A stretch of DNA of 64,000 nucleotides from Costus lasius (lineage: Eukaryota > Streptophyta > Magnoliopsida > Zingiberales > Costaceae), in assembly GCA_027563935.2 (NCBI GenBank), contig JANVAS020000203.1:1922001-1986000 (forward strand). Direction: 5' to 3'. The notes beneath the pieces are model-generated. The model was not told the DNA's origin, ran no database searches, and was given only the letters and a program-made list of their open reading frames with translations. A program made the position numbers and the translations under genes. Below are positions 58,107 through 64,000 of this stretch, piece after piece (the first letter of the stretch is position 1; every line of letters starts with the position of its first letter).

Positions 58107-58260
58107 GACTTCAACTCCTAACTTCGGTACCACCGCAAATCAACACGGTGCCAAGACGAGGAGTTATTATGTTCCTTTTTTTTCATAAATTTTTATTTTG
58201 ACTTCAATCCATGTCTTTGGTACCACTGCCATTTTTGCGCAGTGCCAAGTAAGGGAGTCA
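58107..58260 (-). repeat. Paired 3' module of D
   Basis: Two copies of 'ggacttcaactcctaacttcggtaccaccg...cacggtgccaag..gaggagt' about 92 bp apart. GGTACCAC and GTGCC in each copy form an imperfect inverted repeat. The same pair stands in B and C. Confidence 0.65.
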
Positions 58261-59118
58261 CCTCTCTTAATATTGGATCATGGAATCTTTCTTCCCAACA
58301 AATAGCAAATAGATTGAACATCAACTAAGTTAATTAATCGATATCAATTCAAAAATCATACTCATATACTTGTTTTATTTAAATAAGTAACTTCACTTTT
58401 AGATCATATTCATCAAACAATATATCTACCCAAAATCTCATGTATCAATCAATGAAAAATTCTAATAGACATATATATATTAAATAAATATATTCATCAC
58501 AATAGGTCTATCCTTAATCATAGGCATAAAAATATTCATCATCAAGAAAATTATACTATCAATAGAAATTTCTCAAAAATAGACCACACCACAAGATTAA
58601 AGCATACAACCATAACAAGAGGAAATTGCATATATCCATTTAGAAACAAATTTATACAATCAATCATGCATCAATACGCACCCACACAAGGTGCTCATTA
58701 TCAACAGAATATCAAATATCATACAACCCAATAAAACTCAATATCAGAATTTCAATTTCAGAATATAGCAATAAAACCAAATCTAATTTTAAAATTTAGA
58801 GTCATGACAAAGCAGTATAAGATAGCAGCAGCGGACACAAGAAGTTTGGAAGAGTCTTCCTTCCCTATAAAAACATGAATCGTCAATAGGATATAGAGAT
58901 GAAGTACAAATAATTAAGGAAGAAGATACTCACAGAGCTCTACTCATCCGCATCAGAGCCAATCTCCTCGATATCCTCAGGGGCTGCATCCATGGGATCA
59001 TCATGCTGTCCTCCCTAGCCTCCATCATCACCTCCACCTCTCCAGCTATCCTCAAAACCGAACCGGTCATGAGGAAATTCCCCATCTCCTCCATGCAGTT
59101 ACCATGCTTCTCCACATC

Positions 59119-60362
59119 CTAATGAATATGCTCCATGGAGTCAGACATTCTTCCCATGGAATCAAGCATTCTTTCCATGAGGTGACCCTGACGGTACACC
59201 TCAGTAGAGAGAGACTGGAAACCGGGGTCAAAGGCACTGGCCCATCCTCTCTCTGTAGCACAGGGCAAGGAACCTAAAGCTCGGTGTGAAGGTGACTCCG
59301 CAGCTCCATTCGATGGTGAATCCATACCCATATCGAATGGGTCATCTCTACCACCCCAGGTGGGTGGTGATGGTGCAGTGTCCAATGGAGGTGTGAAAGC
59401 AGCCTTAGCAACACTAGGTGACAGTTTCCAATTGGATTGGTCTTTAACAGTTGTCTTCTCAGTATGTGGTAGAGGCAATGTGGGAGCCCCTGGTCCAAGG
59501 AACAAACAGTAAACATCACCCTCTCTGACAATCATTTTCATGGCCATACATGATTCAATGTCTAATCTTGCATTTCCCCTGGCCACCTCAACTCCATAAG
59601 GCTCAACATTTAGAAATAGAGCTATAGGAGTAATCAAACCTCCTATCACAATCGCTCCTTTCTTTGCCCTAGAAACTTTGTCCATGTGCTTGATTAAAAA
59701 GAAGGCCACATCAACAGGTATCCATGCAACATCCCCCATAAGAAGTAAAGCTCAGATTGATGGACCATGTCATCACTATCACCACGCCCGAGTACTGTGT
59801 GTGCCAAAACTCTGTGGGCATACTTAATACATAGATTTGAAATCCTTGAGGCTCTAGCTGAAACTGCAGAAAAGTGGGTCTCAGTTGTAATTTGATTCCA
59901 GAAGACGTTCTCAATGAACCCAACCAGCACTTGAGTGTATCCTCCTAATGCTAGGTGGAAAATGGACCTGATGTCCCTCAAGGTGAGCCTCCTCTCAATG
60001 TTAGCCATGCGGAACGTGATCTCCCCATCAGCATGTCTATTAGTAAATTCATGGAGCTCCATGTCCATGCTGCTAAGGAACTCTAACACCACAGGTAGGT
60101 AAGTCTGAGGCGTCATCTGGAAGAATTTCTTTGCTCTTATTTGATCAAACATCTAGAATACATCTTCATAGAGTCCCAATGCTTCCAATGTACGTCGATC
60201 AACGTACTTGGTGTTCACTACTCTCCGAGCCATCAACTGATTATATTTGGCCTTCTGAATCTCATCCCTAAATATGATACCGTAGGGGTTGGGAGGTGTT
60301 GAAGATTCAACTAGTCCTTTGCCTTTCCTCTTCGAAACAACTTGCTTGGTTTTGGGTGTCAT
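59119..60362 (-). pseudogene. Athila ORF-1-like / plant transposon protein of D
   Basis: Minus strand from 60,362 (MTPKTKQVVSKRKGKGLVES). A basic, Ser-rich N-end is followed by IFRDEIQKAKYNQLMARRVV. A TAG at 60,153 follows, and the same frame continues: QIRAKKFFQMTPQTYLPVVL, FRMANIERRLTLRDIRSIFH, CIKYAHRVLAHTVLGRGDSD. One frameshift near 59,720 leads to a second block (FFLIKHMDKVSRAKKGAIVI, GLITPIALFLNVEP), ending in a Pro-rich tail at 59,119. This fold is found in plant Athila elements downstream of pol; its function is not established (an env-like role has been suggested). No transmembrane segment stands out. Confidence 0.7.
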
Positions 60363-60964
60363 TCTGAATACAAGTGATAGTGGAAACTTTGAAGGCTGAA
60401 AATAGAACTCAGAGTTTCACCGAATGAGTAGAGTTGTGTAGATTCTGAATGAGGCTTCCAAAATCTGAACTTCTATTCTGGAATCAAGGCTTCAAATTCC
60501 TTAGGATGGTTCCTCTACACTTGGCAAGAACCTAGGAAGCAAACAACAGATCTAAACGAAGCTTAAATCGGCAAAAATTGAGAAGGGCGGAAGCTCGGCG
60601 GACGAACAACAAATTTAGCCCATTTAGAGCTCCAAATCACTCCAATATCAGTCAAAAATCTCTAGAAACAAACTAAGTAAAGTCGCAAATAATCTATGAA
60701 GCAAATGCAAGCAGAAATTTTGAGTTTCGACAAAGAATCGGAAGAAAATGAGAAAGGGGCAAAAATCATGCATGAACTCGCTAAATCAACAGATCGGGCT
60801 AGAGGTTACCAAATCGATGGTCGGAGCAGGTCAGAAAGGGTCACCGGCGAGTCCTGAAGGCAAGAGAAGGTCAGAAACTTGAAATCGGCACAAAAGCACG
60901 AGTGAAAAGCCCTAAAACAGAGTAGAAACCATAGAAATATGGCAGAGAAATCGTGTAGAGTCGA

Positions 60965-61365
60965 TAGAATTACGGTCGTAATTTGCCTCACGGCGGTTTC
61001 AAGCAGTTCGAAAAACACGGGCCATAATATCTATGCGGCCCTGCCGTATAATTCTCAAAACTCTCAGGTCAAAAATTGACTGGAATTATGGTACCATAAC
61101 AGCAATTACGGCATCGCCGTAAAAATGAAGAGAGATTTTTTTTTGACGAAATAAATGAAGATAAACAGAGAATTATGGGACACAAAAATATTTATGGTAC
61201 TACCATAATACGAACCAAATCACGGAAACTTTTTGGTCAAAAATTACCCGAAATTATGTCACGTAAAAATCCTTACAGTAGTGCCATAAAAGCCATAAAA
61301 CTTTCTAGTAAAAAACAGACTAAAATTATGGTCCGTGATATAACTTACGTTACTGCCGTATTTTG
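60965..61365. repeat. Palindrome array, internal copy in D
   Basis: Pairs such as 'attacggtcgtaatttgcctcacggcggtt' and 'ttatggtaccataacagcaattacggcatcgccgtaa'. More mutated than in C, and placed between the ORF-1-like gene and the protease. Confidence 0.65.
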
Positions 61366-61456
61366 CTCAAAATCTGATTTTTCCTGCAAAAAGAAATGAA
61401 AAATTAGTTCTAAAAAAATAAATTAATATAAAAGAAACTAATCTAAGGTAAAAGTG

Positions 61457-61481
61457 CTTGGGTTGCCTCCCAAGAAGCGCT
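61457..61481 (-). other. Conserved hairpin next to protease 3' end (D)
   Basis: CTTGGGTTGCCTCCCAAG followed by AAGCGCTAATTT, 14 bp beyond the protease stop codon. Confidence 0.6.
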
Positions 61482-61494
61482 AATTTAAAGGTCA

Positions 61495-62565
61495 TTAGCT
61501 TGACCATTCTGCACTCAGATTTGATCGTCGTTCGTTTAGTCGCCATTCTGATTTCTCTTTGTTCTGTTCACAAATTCTGAATACATAAGGCTCATTCAAA
61601 AAACAGTGTCCAATTTTGCCTAAGAACTTTCTTCCATTGTTAAGCAACTTCAATCTTTCATTTCTTTTTTGTCTCTTCTTTCTTTTTTTTTCTAAAATTA
61701 AATAAGCTTTCTCCTGAAATTCTTTATTCACATACTCAAGGAAAGTATCACTTTCAAAATTAGAAGGTTCATCAAATAACTTATGCAAATCATTAACGAC
61801 ATTATCAACTACATCATTACTACAACATGATCCTGAATATGATGGTTTTTTCAATGAATCTGCCAACTCAAACTCAATTATGTTTTCACCAATATTTAGT
61901 GTGAGTTTTCCTTTCTTAACATCAATGACTGCCCCTGCTGTGGATAAAAGTGGTCTACCAAGGAAAATTGGATTTTTAGAACTTTCCTCCATTTTTAACA
62001 CTACAAAATCTGCTAGAACAAAATATTTACCTACTTTGATTGGAACATTTTCTAAGATTCCAATAGGATACTTTAGTGATGAATCAGCGAGCTGCAAAGA
62101 TATTGAAGTTGGTTTAAGCTCCCCCATGTCCAATTTCCTGCAAATAGATAAGGGCATTAGGCCTACACTAGCACCTAAATCACATAAGGCTCGGTCAAAA
62201 GCTATACTCCCAATTGAACAAGGAATAGAGAAACTACCTAGATCTTTTAATTTTGATGGCAACTTATTTTGGATGATAGCACTACACTCCTCAGTTAATG
62301 CCACAGTGCCATAGTCCTCTATCTTTCTTTTATTTGACAAAATTTCTTTTAAAAACTTAGCATATGTGGGCATTTGAGATAAAGCTTCAGTAAATGGAGT
62401 GTTAATATAAAGCTTTTTCAAGACATAAAGAAACTTCCCAAATTGCATATCTAATTTTGCTTGAACTAATCTCTGGGGAAAAGGTATAGGTGGCCTATAA
62501 GGTGCAGGTGAACTAGGTCTAGGAATATCTAGTTGACATGGCTCATCACCTTGGTGAGGTGGCAA
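61495..62565 (-). CDS. Gag C-part and aspartic protease of D (Athila)
   Basis: About 356 codons open. The N-side is the gag-protease linker (PYRPPIPFPQRLVQAKLDMQ; FGKFLYVLKKLYINTPFTEA). The retropepsin core spans about residues 120-240: CSIGSIAFDRALCDLGASVG with the D-L-G active site (many proteases have DTG/DSG, Athila often DLGAS), ISLQLADSSLKYPIGILENV and NPIFLGRPLLSTAGAVIDVK. It ends in a Lys-rich tail (KKRKKRQKRNERLK). The open frame follows an in-frame TAG at 62,578 that separates it from the knuckle/coiled-coil part. RT, which normally follows, is missing. Confidence 0.85.
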   Translation of the reverse strand: MPPHQGDEPCQLDIPRPSSPAPYRPPIPFPQRLVQAKLDMQFGKFLYVLKKLYINTPFTEALSQMPTYAKFLKEILSNKRKIEDYGTVALTEECSAIIQNKLPSKLKDLGSFSIPCSIGSIAFDRALCDLGASVGLMPLSICRKLDMGELKPTSISLQLADSSLKYPIGILENVPIKVGKYFVLADFVVLKMEESSKNPIFLGRPLLSTAGAVIDVKKGKLTLNIGENIIEFELADSLKKPSYSGSCCSNDVVDNVVNDLHKLFDEPSNFESDTFLEYVNKEFQEKAYLILEKKRKKRQKRNERLKLLNNGRKFLGKIGHCFLNEPYVFRICEQNKEKSEWRLNERRSNLSAEWSS

Positions 62566-62577
62566 ACTAACATGGGA

Positions 62578-63406
62578 CTACTCATGTACGGGAGATTTTT
62601 CCAAGACTGGTTCATTGTTAAGTTCAATCTCAGGCTCTTCTTCATTATCCTCAAATATCCCTCTAGGTTCATCTAATTGCCTCCCATTTATAGTAATTGT
62701 AACATTACAATGTTCACTAGGGTTTAGTTCAGGTTTAGCAGGTAATTTCCCTAGGGGTCTATAAGAAGTGCTAGCATGTTGTGCTATTTGGTTTTCTAAG
62801 ATTTTATTGTGAGCTGCTAAAGATCCTACTTGAGAAGTAAGTTGACTAACTTTTCCTTTAAGATCTTCAATCTCCTTATTTTGATTTGTCATGAATTGAT
62901 TTTGACTAGCCATAAATTTTTCAAGCATGGACTTTACACTAGAATTTTGGGGCTGGTTTTGATTTTGAATTTGTCTCTGTTGATATCCTCTATTTTCAAC
63001 TTGTCCCCCTATATTATTATTACTTTTCCAAGATAAATTAGGGTGGTTCCTCCATCTAGGGTTATAAATATTAGAATAGGGATCATTATTTCTACTTGAC
63101 TATAATTCCCTACTACATTAACTTGCTCAACACCATGATCAGCAATTACTTTACACTCCTCAGATAGTGTCCATGATTACCACAAATATCACAGATAACA
63201 GAAGATGAAACTACAGCAATTTGCATTTGAAAAGAATCAAATTTATTGCTCAAAGAATCTACCTTTTCAGCCAAGGCGCACCAATTATTATTTTCATTCT
63301 TACCATGAGGAGGCCGATATAATACTCCTCTCTCTGTAGTCCATTGATTGTGGTTCAGAGCCATCTCTTTAAACAAAGTGAAAGCATCTTCAATAGCCTT
63401 GCTCAT
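62578..63406 (-). pseudogene. Gag central part of D: knuckle and coiled coil
   Basis: 63,406: MSKAIEDAFTLFKEMALNHN, QWTTERGVLY. The knuckle start CDICGNHGHYLRS is broken by a frameshift just before the last Cys (near 63,150). Further on come NPRWRNHPNLSWKSNN-like sequence, a coiled coil (SMLEKFMASQNQFMTNQNKE, VSQLTSQVGSLAAHNKILEN) and an acidic end with TAG at 62,578. The coiled coil is nearly the same as in A, B and C, tying that family to D. The first about 300 residues of a normal Athila gag are not present upstream. Confidence 0.75.
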
Positions 63407-63420
63407 TGATGTCTCGAAAT

Positions 63421-63850
63421 TATATCTTCTTTTAGAACTATATTTACCTGTGAATCGAGACCTTTTTCATGCTTTTACATCTCTTTCTAGCTTAATTCAT
63501 TTACTTTCTTCAGAAGCTTCACTATTTGTCATATTTGTTAAATACAGGACAATTCACTCGTTTCTAGAGCTATACGAATGCACGATCACATGCCCGAGTG
63601 AATCTAAATTTATGACGAGAAATTTAGCTTTAGACGAGAGCTAGAGTTTACCCGCATTCAACATTTATTGTCAGCTCTCCAGATGCACGCCATCAGTTCA
63701 AAAGACACACGCCAATGAGGAACATTTATGAACAAACATTAATGACTCCTCATTCATGAACAAGCATTAATGAGAAACATTCATGAATGAGCATCAAATG
63801 AAGAAACATTCATGAATATGGATAAGGTGTTCATGATTGGCGCCACCTTG
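63421..63850. other. Unassigned sequence with short repeats
   Basis: No gene recognised. 63,715-63,830 has repeated 'aacattcatgaa/aacattaatga' blocks of about 20-25 bp. This may be leader or LTR of D or foreign flank; I cannot decide. Confidence 0.45.
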
Positions 63851-64000
63851 AAGAGATGCTTTGAAGAAGTGCCTTGAAGAGGTGCTTTGAAGAGGTGCCT
63901 TGAAGAGGTGCTTTGAAGAGGTGCCTTGAAGAGGTGCTTTGAAGAAGTGCCTTGAAGAGGTGCTTTGAAGAAGTGCCTTGAAGAGATGCTTTGAAGAGGT
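63851..64000. repeat. 13/26-bp tandem array running off the window
   Basis: 'gaagaggtgcctt' and 'gaagaggtgcttt' alternate, giving a 26-bp period, with a few gaagaagtgc and gaagagatgc variants; at least eleven 13-bp units to the window edge. Confidence 0.9.

Larger units (their letters stand above)
48026..63420 (-). mobile_element. Athila-type element D with gag-protease and ORF-1-like gene (split by C)
   Basis: 3' LTR 48,026-49,828, then internal 49,829-50,191 and 57,940 to at least 63,420. Minus-strand order is gag C-part, protease, conserved hairpin, palindrome array, Athila ORF-1-like gene, paired 3' modules, LTR. RT, RNase H and integrase, expected between protease and ORF-1, are absent. 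The gag N-terminus is also not seen. The 5' end lies beyond or near 63.4 kb. Confidence 0.75.

Noticed and set aside
57935..63420. LTR 56,077-57,934 as the 3' LTR of D (tandem LTR-internal-LTR-internal structure)
   Set aside because: ATTAC flanks both sides of 50,192-57,934 and D's non-coding modules join across C, so C is a simple nested insertion.
63851..64000. CRISPR-like array at the end
   Set aside because: Direct 13-bp tandem units without spacers.

Overview
The window looks like plant nuclear heterochromatin built almost wholly from nested LTR retrotransposons. Every coding stretch I recognise is retrotransposon gag, protease, integrase, reverse transcriptase (RT), RNase H (RH), chromodomain or Athila-type ORF. 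The elements carry plant-type primer-binding sites (initiator tRNA-Met and tRNA-Asp), 5-bp target duplications and TG...CA LTR ends. I found no host gene, rRNA, tRNA gene or CRISPR array. The species cannot be named from this sequence; a repeat-rich angiosperm is the safest reading.

Layout, 1-24,932. A degraded Ty1/copia element (G, + strand, 10,021-24,932; the start of its 5' LTR is outside the window) is the host. Its 5' LTR carries a minus-strand, pol-less Athila-type element (A, 1-3,231 plus 8,432-10,020). A was itself split by a plus-strand pol-less chromovirus (K, 3,232-8,426). A second chromovirus (H, 12,491-about 15,957) landed in the gag start of G, and a deletion then fused its protease to the RNase H end of G. 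The 3' LTR of G holds another complete pol-less Athila-type element (B, 16,706-23,887, target duplication CCATA).

Layout, 24,933-43,790. Three kinds of degenerate tandem repeat (about 25,020-26,745) lead into a truncated minus-strand Ty3/gypsy element (F, gag-PR-RT-RH). The 5' LTR of F was hit by a young minus-strand copia element (I, 31,265-42,070, target duplication ACTAG, about five substitutions between its LTRs by eye). The pol of I is cut by a solo LTR (J, 35,074-36,786, target duplication GAACG). After J is discounted the two halves of the gag-pol frame of I are long and open.

Layout, 43,791-64,000. An old Athila fragment (E) carries gag, protease and the first part of RT. Its LTR is interrupted by a third Athila-type element (D, from 48,026), which has gag-protease and an Athila ORF-1-like gene but no RT or integrase. 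D is split by a complete pol-less element (C, 50,192-57,934, target duplication ATTAC). The window ends in a 13-bp tandem array.

The most interesting material is the pol-less Athila-derived family (A, B, C). It has its own acidic coiled-coil gag-like ORF with one zinc knuckle, arrays of TTACGGCAGTGCCGTAA-type palindromes in the LTR and again inside the element, a second array of CACTTTCGTGCA boxes, and in A and B a second PBS (or PBS relic) trapped inside an extended LTR. The second point of interest is K, where gag-protease runs straight into a chromodomain-like segment with no RT, RNase H or integrase between. Such elements would depend on enzymes from autonomous relatives (inference).
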